The translations under genes and the position numbers were made by a program. This document shows, one piece after another, positions 1 through 5,038 of a stretch of DNA of 5,072 bases (positions within the stretch are counted from its first letter, which is position 1; every line of letters begins with the position of its first letter). The notes below the pieces were generated by a model. It made no database searches. It worked only from the letters and a program-made list of their open reading frames with translations, and was not told the DNA's origin. The stretch is taken from positions 1 to 5,072 of the forward strand of contig JAJRDF010000114.1 in the NCBI GenBank assembly GCA_028678555.1, read 5' to 3'. This stretch comes from Methanomicrobiales archaeon. Lineage in GTDB: Archaea; Halobacteriota; Methanomicrobia; Methanomicrobiales; JACTUA01.

Positions 1-13
1 GTATCCTGGCTGG

Positions 14-50
14 GGTACGGGACAGGGGTGAGGGGTATCCCCCCCGTACC
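14..50. other. GC-rich nested stem-loop
   Basis: GGTACGGG at 14-21 is the exact reverse complement of CCCGTACC at 43-50. Inside the loop, GGGG (32-35) faces CCCC (39-42) across TAT. The structure lies about 120 nt past the stop of the minus-strand PrsW gene and near the window edge, so it could belong to the end of that transcript or to a gene outside the window. No oligo-T tract follows on either strand, so I do not call it a terminator. Confidence 0.35.
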
Positions 51-90
51 ATGAGGAGAGGGTTCGTCGGATATGCAGCAGACTCTCGAC

Positions 91-121
91 CCGGGGGCCC
101 TCAGGGGAGATGGTCCCCCGG
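91..121. other. Stem-loop downstream of the PrsW gene
   Basis: CCGGGGG at 91-97 pairs with CCCCCGG at 115-121, and two further pairs form after one mismatch. The loop is about 101-111. It begins about 47 nt beyond the PrsW stop codon, read on the minus strand. It may stabilise the 3' end of the transcript. It has no T-run, and short GC hairpins are common by chance in DNA this GC-rich. Confidence 0.25.
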
Positions 122-167
122 AAAGAGGAACCGGGATCTCCGTGCATCAGGGCCTGCGGGGGACCGG

Positions 168-839
168 TCATCCCCCTCTTCCCTGGACGAGGGTCCGGCT
201 GATGACCCGGCCCGCCACCACCCAGGCGAGGGGAACGAGAAGGATGGCGAGGATGAGCAGGGTGAACGATTCCATCACCATGAAATTGAAGATGCCATGG
301 AGGAGTACCGCGAGGAGAAAGCCGGCCATGACGAGAACCCGCCCCTTCTCCGGGGGCATGAACTTCGCCCATCCCAGGGCCGCACCCCAGGAGAGGGAGA
401 TGAGGGCATGGGCAGGGACCGAGAGGAATGCCCGGACCGCGGCCACGCCCAGCCCCAGCGGGACGGAGGTGAGGGCCGACGTCGCCACGTAGAGGACATT
501 TTCCAGGGTGGCGAACCCCAGGGCCGCGGCAATGGCGTAGATGATCCCGTCCATGGGCTCGTCAAACTCCGGGTCATCGTAGGCAAACCTCCGGACAACC
601 AGGAACTTGGCAAGCTCCTCGATCAGCGGCCCGAAAGCGACGGCCAGCAGGAACATGGGGACCACGTACGAGGCGAGCTGCTCCAGGAATGCCGCCGGGA
701 TGACGGCGAGACCCCCCAGGAGGAAGATGCGGCCCACGAGGGCCGGGGGCTCGGGCTCGAACCGGTCCTTCAGGTAGAAGTAGAACATCCAGAAGATCCC
801 GGGGGCCACGGCCAGGGGAAGGATGAGGAGGGGATCCAC
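168..839 (-). CDS. PrsW family intramembrane metalloprotease
   Basis: This 223-residue, almost wholly hydrophobic protein has about seven predicted membrane segments and the expected PrsW (MEROPS M82) motifs in order. These are EELAK at residues 74-78, FATLEN at 109-114 with Glu113, VPAH with His144, and HGIFNF at 181-186 with His181. The paired glutamates and the histidines are the presumed metal-binding and catalytic residues of the family. Bacillus PrsW cuts the anti-sigma factor RsiW within the membrane. Archaea lack sigma factors of that type, so the substrate here is unknown. The start is GTG at 839-837. An in-frame stop lies seven codons upstream, and the first membrane helix begins at about residue 4, so no later start fits. 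There is no clear Shine-Dalgarno, which suits a leaderless message. The gene lies 101 bp downstream of a same-strand membrane-protein gene. The family assignment is firm; the biological role is not. Confidence 0.88.
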   Translation of the reverse strand: MDPLLILPLAVAPGIFWMFYFYLKDRFEPEPPALVGRIFLLGGLAVIPAAFLEQLASYVVPMFLLAVAFGPLIEELAKFLVVRRFAYDDPEFDEPMDGIIYAIAAALGFATLENVLYVATSALTSVPLGLGVAAVRAFLSVPAHALISLSWGAALGWAKFMPPEKGRVLVMAGFLLAVLLHGIFNFMVMESFTLLILAILLVPLAWVVAGRVISRTLVQGRGG

Positions 840-863
840 GAAGGAGATCTCTGCCCTTCAGGA

Positions 864-873
864 GGATAATACC
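864..873 (-). promoter_or_regulatory. Possible TATA box for a leaderless PrsW message
   Basis: On the minus strand GGTATTATCC is the only AT-rich patch in a GC-rich spacer. Its centre is about 29 nt upstream of the PrsW GTG. Archaeal TATA boxes usually sit about 26-28 nt before the transcript start, so transcription could begin at or next to the start codon. That would explain the missing Shine-Dalgarno. The upstream B-recognition element is weak. Confidence 0.3.
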
Positions 874-940
874 GGCACCAGCGGGCCGGGTCCGGGCGGC
901 TGATCGCCGTTCCGCCGGGCACCGGTGCGGGAAGGATGCT

Positions 941-1630
941 TCAGTCTTTCCGATCCGACCTTCCGCGGGACCGGGCGAGGAGAACCACGGCGACAATGAT
1001 GAGCAGGATCACGGAGATGGCCAGCACCGGTGCCAGGTAGGCCAGGAGCAGCCTCCAGATCAGTTCATATCCCAGGGCAAAGATGAGGGCCTCCAGCGTG
1101 GCGCCGATGCCAATGGCCAGGAGGACCTCCCACCAACGAAGGCCGATCATCCACCCCACGAGCGCGGCGCCCACCCCCCCGGTGCCCTGGAAGGGGAGCC
1201 AGACAAAGAACGCCAGGCCCGGGACCCGGAGCCGGGCCAGCCAGGGCCGTTCCTCCATGAACTCCTTCCCCTGTGCCAGGAACGTGGCCATCCAGGGCCC
1301 CAGGCGGGGGATACGGAAGGCCACCTCCAGGTTGAGGATCATGAAGAGGCCGGTGACCAGGTCCATGACCACCACCGAGGCAGCCATGACACCCCAGGGG
1401 ATACCAAGGATGATCCCCAGGGGGATGATGGATTCCTTCCCCGAGGGGGGGATCATGTAGGCGATGAGGAGGCCGCCCAGGATCAGGGCTTTCCTGTAGG
1501 GTATGAGGGTGAAACAGAATGCATAATAGATCCCTATCAGGACCAGGGGCAGGAGCAGCCGGATCACGGGGTTCCGGAGGAGGGAAGCCCGGGTCTCCGG
1601 GAACCACTCCAGATTGTCTGGTGCCGGCAT
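941..1630 (-). CDS. Sm_multidrug_ex family (COG2426-like) membrane protein
   Basis: This protein of 229 residues has six or so hydrophobic segments. It carries the two landmarks of the putative small multidrug export family (PF06695): PPSGKESIIPLG at residues 61-72, and a Pro/Gly-rich re-entrant-like stretch LPFQGTGG at 145-152 followed by GAALVGWMIGL. The C-terminus is a long hydrophobic segment ending in a charged tail (RSRGRSDRKD). The family name comes from early annotation and actual drug transport is poorly supported, so treat it as a membrane protein of unknown substrate. I chose the ATG at 1630-1628 rather than the one four codons earlier at 1642-1640. A perfect GGAGGTGA lies between them, five bases from the later ATG when counted from GGAGG; the earlier ATG would put the ribosome site inside the gene. 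A PrsW protease gene follows on the same strand, so the two may be co-transcribed. Confidence 0.8.
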   Translation of the reverse strand: MPAPDNLEWFPETRASLLRNPVIRLLLPLVLIGIYYAFCFTLIPYRKALILGGLLIAYMIPPSGKESIIPLGIILGIPWGVMAASVVVMDLVTGLFMILNLEVAFRIPRLGPWMATFLAQGKEFMEERPWLARLRVPGLAFFVWLPFQGTGGVGAALVGWMIGLRWWEVLLAIGIGATLEALIFALGYELIWRLLLAYLAPVLAISVILLIIVAVVLLARSRGRSDRKD

Positions 1631-1631
1631 A

Positions 1632-1639
1632 TTCACCTC
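1632..1639 (-). promoter_or_regulatory. Shine-Dalgarno that sets the start of the 941-1630 gene
   Basis: On the minus strand the sequence reads GGAGGTGA, fully complementary to the usual archaeal 16S rRNA 3' end. It overlaps the codons after the longer candidate start and is well placed only for the ATG at 1630-1628. Confidence 0.7.
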
Positions 1640-1642
1640 CAT

Positions 1643-2005
1643 AGTGGACTGGGAGGGATCATAGCGTTTGCCCCCACAGGGAGAGGATCCTGCACGCGGC
1701 CGGAGATGGGATTGACGTGCATGGCGCTATCGATATGGATGGAGGTGTGGTGCTCAGAATCGGGCCAACCGGGTACAGGTGGAGCACGGGATTCTGACCG
1801 GGGTCTTCGACTCCAGGATTTTTCAGGGATCGTCCACGTATATCGGGGCATCCCCCGGGAGCGGTGGATTCCCCCCTTGACGGGGGATCTTCGGGCAGGA
1901 TGCCTCCTGGCAGGCCGGTGAAAAAGGATTAACAGTGTTGAATATGAGATGGTAAGGAGAATGGAGACCGGCAGCTGTTTTCCAGATCCTCCCCGGGAGG
2001 TTTGA
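1643..2005. other. Intergenic region without a supported gene
   Basis: This stretch separates the divergent genes at 941-1630 (minus) and 2006-2335 (plus). Open frames exist on both strands, but neither has a Shine-Dalgarno at its start, a recognisable motif or a plausible composition. The minus-strand frame also runs through the neighbour's ribosome site. What can be seen is a 6-bp hairpin with arms at 1870-1875 and 1882-1887, and a relatively AT-rich patch at 1920-1950 (GAAAAAGGATTAACAG and TTGAATATGA). That patch is the likeliest place for the promoter of the plus-strand gene. No clear TATA box is visible for the minus-strand gene. Confidence 0.5.
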
Positions 2006-2335
2006 ATGACGCTCTGGCTCATGCTCATCTCGCTCCGGTCTTCCCTGCGGCGCAGGTACCTCTACTTTTTCCGGAGGGACTACGTCGAAAAGATGCTCTC
2101 CGTCCGGCAGGGGAGCTGCGAAGGCTGCGGGGGCGTCTGCTGCGCACGGGTGCGTTCATGCCCGTTCCTGGAGGAAGGCCGGTGCTCGCTGTACACGAAC
2201 GGGATTCCCTTCTTCTGTCAGCTTTTTCCGGTGGACAGGAGGGACATCGAACTGAGCGCGGTATCCGATGTCTGCCAGTACTCCTGGCCGGAGCCCGGGA
2301 TGGACACTTCTGCCGAAAATCGGAACGGTTCCTGA
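2006..2335 (+). CDS. YkgJ-like cysteine-cluster protein
   Basis: This 109-residue protein has eight cysteines, at 38, 41, 45, 46, 52, 60, 71 and 90. The core CEGCGGVCC (38-46) is followed by C-P-F-L, then CSLYTNGIPFFCQLFP (60-75). That order matches the YkgJ/UPF0153 'CxxCxxCC' group (PF03692), whose members are thought to bind zinc or an iron-sulfur cluster but mostly have no known reaction. One extra residue widens the usual CxxCxxCC spacing to CxxCxxxCC. Residues 1-30 are hydrophobic and then arginine-rich (LRSSLRRRYLYFFRR), which could form an amphipathic helix lying on the membrane. The ATG follows GGGAGG (1995-2000) with a five-base gap, which supports this start. The gene stands alone: its upstream neighbour is divergent and a minus-strand tRNA lies downstream. 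The family call is by motif only, and the protein is on the short side. Confidence 0.65.
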   Translation: MTLWLMLISLRSSLRRRYLYFFRRDYVEKMLSVRQGSCEGCGGVCCARVRSCPFLEEGRCSLYTNGIPFFCQLFPVDRRDIELSAVSDVCQYSWPEPGMDTSAENRNGS

Positions 2336-2469
2336 AAGGAAGGGCCGGAAGACCGCGGTTTTCTGCACCCCTGTACGGCGCGGTTCTCCCTGGGCCACTA
2401 CAGCCGGAAGATACCTCGTGGGCGGAGGACCCCCGTGCAGGATGCCCCGATGAGGAGGAGGATCACGGG

Positions 2470-2474
2470 AAAAA
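2470..2474 (-). terminator. Oligo-T tract after the tRNA
   Basis: Read on the minus strand, GGCTTTTTCCC gives a run of five T about 36 nt past the 3' end of the tRNA. Archaeal RNA polymerase can stop at short T-runs without a hairpin. The tract is short, so this is tentative. Confidence 0.3.
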
Positions 2475-2509
2475 GCCGGTTGCTCAGCGTTTCGACCTGA
2501 ACATTGAAA

Positions 2510-2581
2510 CGCCCCGGCCGGGACTCGAACCCGGGTCAAAAGCTCCGCAGGCTTCTAGGATATCCACTACCCCACCGGGAC
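2510..2581 (-). tRNA. tRNA-Arg (anticodon GCG)
   Basis: On the minus strand a full 72-nt cloverleaf folds. The acceptor stem is GTCCCGG with CCGGGGC, one G-T pair included. The D-arm contains GGGTAGTGGAT. The anticodon stem is GAAGC with GCTTT, enclosing the seven-base loop CTGCGGA. The variable loop is TGAC, and the T-arm is CCGGG-TTCGAGT-CCCGG. The anticodon GCG (bases 2546-2548 on the plus strand) reads the arginine codon CGC, and C35 fits arginine identity. The discriminator base is G at 2510. The next bases are TTTCAATG, so CCA is not encoded and must be added by the CCA-adding enzyme. There is no intron, since the anticodon loop is the normal length. Confidence 0.95.
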
Positions 2582-2588
2582 ACGGATC

Positions 2589-2606
2589 CACGCGGATCTC
2601 CGCGTG
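2589..2606. promoter_or_regulatory. Perfect palindrome just upstream of the tRNA
   Basis: CACGCGGA (2589-2596) and TCCGCGTG (2599-2606) are exact inverted repeats separated by TC. The element ends 8 bp from the first base of the tRNA. A weak TATA-like box (CCGATAAGGTA on the minus strand, around 2608-2617) lies about 32 bp upstream of the tRNA, so the palindrome falls between that box and the expected transcript start. That is where an archaeal repressor operator would sit. As RNA it could also form a 7-bp hairpin with the loop ATCT. Confidence 0.4.
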
Positions 2607-2672
2607 TACCTTATCGGATCTGCGCCCATCGGTGAAAAACCCTTGCTCCTTTCCCCGTCCGGCTACTTCCGT

Positions 2673-2717
2673 GGCCGGAACGTCCGGGACGGGCACCGGC
2701 CCGCGTCCCGGCCGGCC
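2673..2717. other. Long GC-rich bulged hairpin in a gene-free gap
   Basis: The inner stem pairs CCGGGACGGGC (2684-2694) with GCCCGCGTCCCGG (2699-2711): eleven pairs, one two-base bulge and the tetraloop ACCG. It is extended by an outer 6-bp stem, GGCCGG (2673-2678) with CCGGCC (2712-2717), across a five-base left-hand bulge. It lies between the tRNA and the end of the lipoprotein gene, beyond the T-run that probably ends the latter. It could be part of a small RNA or a DNA structure. No promoter or terminator clearly belongs to it. Confidence 0.4.
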
Positions 2718-2822
2718 TCCACCGGGCCGTGGAGCTGGCACTCGCCCTGGTCCTTTCCCGCCGTACGGAAGAAGAAGCACTCCCCGCAGGATGGCATACA
2801 GGGAAGAAGGCCGAACCGGAAT

Positions 2823-2829
2823 AAAAAAA
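2823..2829 (-). terminator. Oligo-T terminator after the lipoprotein gene
   Basis: On the minus strand seven consecutive T, inside TATTTTTTTATT, start about 10 nt after the lipoprotein stop codon. A T-run directly after a stop is the usual signal for factor-independent termination in archaea. There is no preceding hairpin, and archaea do not need one. Confidence 0.65.
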
Positions 2830-2838
2830 TATGGGAGA

Positions 2839-3468
2839 TCAGGTGGCGACCCGCAGCCGGACCACTGCAGAGAGCCGGTTTCCTGTCATCTCGATGCGGT
2901 ACATCCCCGGTGACTTTGCCGTGATATGCATCTGCTCGCTGACGTCATACTCCCGGCCGTATCCGTCCTGTGCCACGATCTGGCCGGTGCCGGTATTGAT
3001 GACTTTCAGCGAAAACCAGGCAGTGGGATCCGGGTAGGTGGCAGTGACGGCCCGCAGACACGTATTGAACTCGGTGGGGGTGCATGTCGGGTCCCGTTCG
3101 ACGGTTCCCCGGGAGACGATGTTGGGCTTCAGGGTGACATCAATGAGAAGGGGCGCGTGCTCTGCCTGGTATTCCAGGGCCGTGGTATTGGCCTTGAACA
3201 GGTATTCCTTGTTGAGGACTTCCACATAGATTATCTCGGTGGGCGTCGGCTGTGGGGTGATCGTGACCATCTCGTACGTGATCTCCACCACCGAGCCCAC
3301 ATCCGGCGTGGGGGACACCTGTGTGGTGGGGGCCGGTGTGGACTCCCAGAAGGGCTGGAAACCGCCGCCGCCGTCTCCCTTGCTGGGGCGCTCTCCGCAC
3401 CCGGAAGAAAGGAGGAGCAGGACCAGCAGGATTCCCGCAGACACCGATACGAATGAACTCGCTCTCAT
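2839..3468 (-). CDS. Predicted surface lipoprotein of unknown function
   Basis: This protein has 209 residues. Residues 1-23 form a signal peptide: a short basic start (MRASS), the hydrophobic core AGILLVLLLL, then SSGC with Cys24 as the likely lipidated residue. A low-complexity linker rich in Gly, Pro, Thr and Ser follows (about 25-78, including GDGGGG, TPAPTTQVSPTPD and TPQPTPTE). The folded part, about 79-209, looks rich in beta strand, ending in AKSPGMYRIEMTGNRLSAVVRLRV. Two cysteines, 129 and 137, may form a disulfide bond. A Thr/Pro-rich tether between lipid anchor and domain is typical of methanogen surface proteins. I do not recognise the domain and give no function. There is no Shine-Dalgarno before the ATG, but a good TATA box lies 28 nt upstream, so the message is probably leaderless. 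A T7 run follows the stop. The gene is divergent from manC. Confidence 0.8.
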   Translation of the reverse strand: MRASSFVSVSAGILLVLLLLSSGCGERPSKGDGGGGFQPFWESTPAPTTQVSPTPDVGSVVEITYEMVTITPQPTPTEIIYVEVLNKEYLFKANTTALEYQAEHAPLLIDVTLKPNIVSRGTVERDPTCTPTEFNTCLRAVTATYPDPTAWFSLKVINTGTGQIVAQDGYGREYDVSEQMHITAKSPGMYRIEMTGNRLSAVVRLRVAT

Positions 3469-3491
3469 GGAGGAGAGATTATGAACCCCCC

Positions 3492-3510
3492 CTATTTATC
3501 TATTCTCTCC
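3492..3510 (-). promoter_or_regulatory. BRE/TATA promoter of the lipoprotein gene (leaderless)
   Basis: On the minus strand the sequence reads GGAGAGAATAGATAAATAG: a purine-rich B-recognition element followed by the TATA-like GATAAATAG. The box is centred near 3496, about 28 nt before the ATG at 3468. Transcription should therefore start at or within a base or two of the ATG. This agrees with the absence of a Shine-Dalgarno; the bases just before the ATG read CTCCTCC. Confidence 0.55.
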
Positions 3511-3524
3511 CGCAGATCCGCTCC

Positions 3525-3547
3525 AAAGGGGAGGAATACATATTATG
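3525..3547 (+). promoter_or_regulatory. Candidate manC promoter, or ribosome site of a leader mini-ORF
   Basis: Purine-rich AAAGGGGAGGAA is followed by TACATATTAT (3537-3546). Read as BRE plus TATA, the transcript would start near 3568, giving manC a leader of only a few bases before the ATG at 3574. Read as RNA, GGGGAGGA (3528-3535) is instead a Shine-Dalgarno ten bases before the ATG at 3545, which opens a nine-codon frame. The two readings exclude each other for a single transcript start. In either case no Shine-Dalgarno is well spaced for the manC ATG codons at 3559 or 3574. Confidence 0.35.
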
Positions 3548-3574
3548 GTGCCAATTCAATGCTCTATTATCTGA
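3545..3574 (+). CDS. Possible nine-codon leader ORF overlapping manC
   Basis: The frame ATG-GTG-CCA-ATT-CAA-TGC-TCT-ATT-ATC-TGA encodes MVPIQCSII. A Shine-Dalgarno, GGGGAGGA, precedes it by ten bases, a little longer than ideal. Its stop overlaps the preferred manC start as TGATG, the classic arrangement for translational coupling. It could be chance, since the frame is very short and the same bases can be read as a promoter. Confidence 0.2.
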   Translation: MVPIQCSII

Positions 3575-4926
3575 TGCCCCCCCTGTCCCTCATCCTGGCC
3601 GGCGGGATCGGTACCCGGCTCTGGCCCCTGTCCCGTCAGTGCTATCCCAAGCAGTTCCTGCAGCTGGAGGGACACTCCCTCTTCCAGGATACCTACCGGC
3701 GGGCCGCTGCCCTCTCGGGCCCGGACCGGGTGATGGTAGTGACGAGCCACCTGCACCAGTACCTGGTCCGCAACCAGCTGGGGGAGATGGGGGTCCGGAT
3801 ACCGGAGGGGCACCTGCTCCAGGAACCCGTGGGGAAGAACACGCTCCCCGCCATTGCGTGGGGAATGGCCAGGGCGCGGGAGGAACAGGGGGAGGCCACG
3901 GTGGCGGTCTTTCCCTCGGATCACGTCCTTGGCGACGGGGCCGTTGAGGAGATCCGGCGGGCCGAACCGCTGGCAGGGGAGTACCTGGTTACCTTTGGCA
4001 TCCCGCCCACAAGCCCCCACACGGGATACGGGTACATCAGGCCGGGGAAGGCCCTCCCCCTGGGGGCCGAGGCGGCCGCCTTCCGGGAGAAGCCGGACAG
4101 GGCGGCGGCGGAACGCTACCTGAAGGAAGGATACCTCTGGAACAGCGGGATCTTCCTCCTCTCCACGGGGATCTTCTTCCTCGAGCTGGAGACGTACCAG
4201 CCCGGTCTGGCACGGGCATTCCGTGCGGGGGATCCGGACTATGCCTCCCTCCCGGCCATCTCCATCGACTACGGCCTCCTGGAGCGGTCCGCCCGTGTGG
4301 CGGTGGTCCCCCTCCATGCCCGGTGGAGCGATCTCGGGGATTTCCAGGCCATCGCGGATGCCCAGCCGCAGGATGACAAGGGAAACGCAGGCACCGCCGA
4401 GTTCATCGATGCCGAGCGCACCTTTGTCCGGGCACCGGGAAAGCACGTGGGGATCATCGGGACCCGGGATCTCGTGGTGATCGACACACCGGATGCCCTG
4501 CTGGTGTGCCACCGGATGATGGCCGGGAAGGTCCGGGACCTGGTCCAGCGGTACGAGGCCCGGGGCGATTCCATCACGCAGTTCCACACCCAGGTCCACC
4601 GCCCGTGGGGTTCCTACACGGTGCTGGAGGAGGCGCCGGGCTACAAGATCAAGCGGGTGACGGTGAACCCGGGCCGGAAGCTCTCCCTCCAGCTCCACCG
4701 GCTGAGGAGCGAGCACTGGATCGTGGTCCGCGGGACGGCGGAGATCGACCTGGGGGATCGTAAACTGGTCCTCTCAGAGAACGAGAGCACCTTTGTCCCT
4801 GCAGGGACGAAGCACCGCCTGGCTAACCCGGCTGATACCCCGCTGGAAGTGATCGAGGTCCAGAGCGGGGGGTACCTGGGCGAGGACGACATCGTCAGGT
4901 TCGACGACGAGTACGGCAGGTCGTGA
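3574..4926 (+). CDS. manC: Mannose-1-phosphate guanylyltransferase / mannose-6-phosphate isomerase
   Basis: This bifunctional cytoplasmic enzyme isomerises fructose-6-phosphate to mannose-6-phosphate and couples mannose-1-phosphate with GTP to make GDP-mannose, the donor for surface glycans. It has 450 residues, normal for the AlgA/ManC type. The nucleotidyltransferase domain shows LAGGIGTRLWPLSR (8-21), YPKQF (24-28), EPVGKNTLPAIAWG (84-97), FPSDHV (113-118), TGYGYI (150-155), FREKPD (170-175), YLWNSGIF (187-194) and WSDLGDF (251-257). The C-terminal cupin (type II isomerase) domain runs from RPWGSY (343-348) through SLQLHRLRSEHWIVVRGTAE (371-390) to FVPAGTKHRLANP (407-419). Where most relatives have HHHR, this protein has His375-Arg-Leu-Arg, so one usual cupin metal ligand is missing. 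I chose the ATG at 3574 because family members begin only a few residues before the LAGG loop. The upstream ATG codons at 3559 and 3481 add residues unlike the family, and 3481 would leave only 12 bp to the divergent lipoprotein gene. No clear terminator follows. Confidence 0.93.
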   Translation: MPPLSLILAGGIGTRLWPLSRQCYPKQFLQLEGHSLFQDTYRRAAALSGPDRVMVVTSHLHQYLVRNQLGEMGVRIPEGHLLQEPVGKNTLPAIAWGMARAREEQGEATVAVFPSDHVLGDGAVEEIRRAEPLAGEYLVTFGIPPTSPHTGYGYIRPGKALPLGAEAAAFREKPDRAAAERYLKEGYLWNSGIFLLSTGIFFLELETYQPGLARAFRAGDPDYASLPAISIDYGLLERSARVAVVPLHARWSDLGDFQAIADAQPQDDKGNAGTAEFIDAERTFVRAPGKHVGIIGTRDLVVIDTPDALLVCHRMMAGKVRDLVQRYEARGDSITQFHTQVHRPWGSYTVLEEAPGYKIKRVTVNPGRKLSLQLHRLRSEHWIVVRGTAEIDLGDRKLVLSENESTFVPAGTKHRLANPADTPLEVIEVQSGGYLGEDDIVRFDDEYGRS

Positions 4927-4929
4927 CGA

Positions 4930-4981
4930 TCTCATCTTCAATCGGGATCCGCCAATTGTCGCGGGAGGGAGTATGCCCCCT
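4930..4981. repeat. Intergenic direct repeat, copy 1
   Basis: This 52-nt unit begins three bases after the manC stop and is repeated at 5019-5072. Bases 4961-4981 are identical to 5052-5072 (21 nt). CGGGATCCG (4943-4951) is also conserved, and the first 13 nt differ at only two positions. The middle differs by substitutions and a 2-nt indel. GGAGGG (4964-4969) can pair with CCCTCC (4978-4983) to form a small hairpin at the right end. Confidence 0.8.
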
Positions 4982-4999
4982 CCTCCGTTCAAATAGGGC

Positions 5000-5038
5000 G
5001 ATCCCAAAATGTTCCGGGTCTCATTTTCAAACGGGATC
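5000..5038. other. Bulged inverted repeat spanning spacer and repeat copy 2
   Basis: GATCCC-AAAATG (5000-5011) pairs with CATTTT (5022-5027) and GGGATC (5033-5038). CAAAC is left as a right-hand bulge and the loop is about 10 nt. The left arm is in the spacer and the right arm is in repeat copy 2. Copy 1 has no equivalent left arm, so this pairing is not a property of every unit. Confidence 0.35.

Noticed and set aside
24..50. Possible third copy of the terminal repeat's GGGAGTATGCCCC-like end
   Set aside because: The resemblance to GGGGTATCCCCC is limited to G-runs, TAT and C-runs, and none of the other conserved blocks of the repeat are present.
51..869. 272-residue plus-strand open frame opposite the PrsW gene
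   Set aside because: It is antisense to a gene with clear family motifs and is made largely of Glu, Gly, Arg and His, the typical antisense shadow in GC-rich DNA.
1633..2028. 131-residue minus-strand open frame in the intergenic region
   Set aside because: It reads through the Shine-Dalgarno of the downstream membrane-protein gene and overlaps the start of the divergent cysteine-cluster gene. No motif or credible start is visible.
2503..2510. ATTGAAAC, which resembles the end of many CRISPR repeats
   Set aside because: It occurs once, directly beside the tRNA 3' end and including its discriminator base, with no repeats around it.
2484..2780. 98-residue minus-strand open frame
   Set aside because: It runs across the tRNA-Arg gene, is dominated by Gly/Pro/Arg as expected from GC-rich non-coding DNA, and has no ribosome site or motif.
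2002..2913. Long 303-residue plus-strand open frame
   Set aside because: It is another frame of the cysteine-cluster gene, then crosses the tRNA antisense and the end of the lipoprotein gene. Its composition is arginine- and proline-rich and it carries no domain.
3556..4716. 386-residue minus-strand open frame opposite manC
   Set aside because: It is antisense to manC, whose motifs are intact throughout, and shows no recognisable domain or ribosome site.
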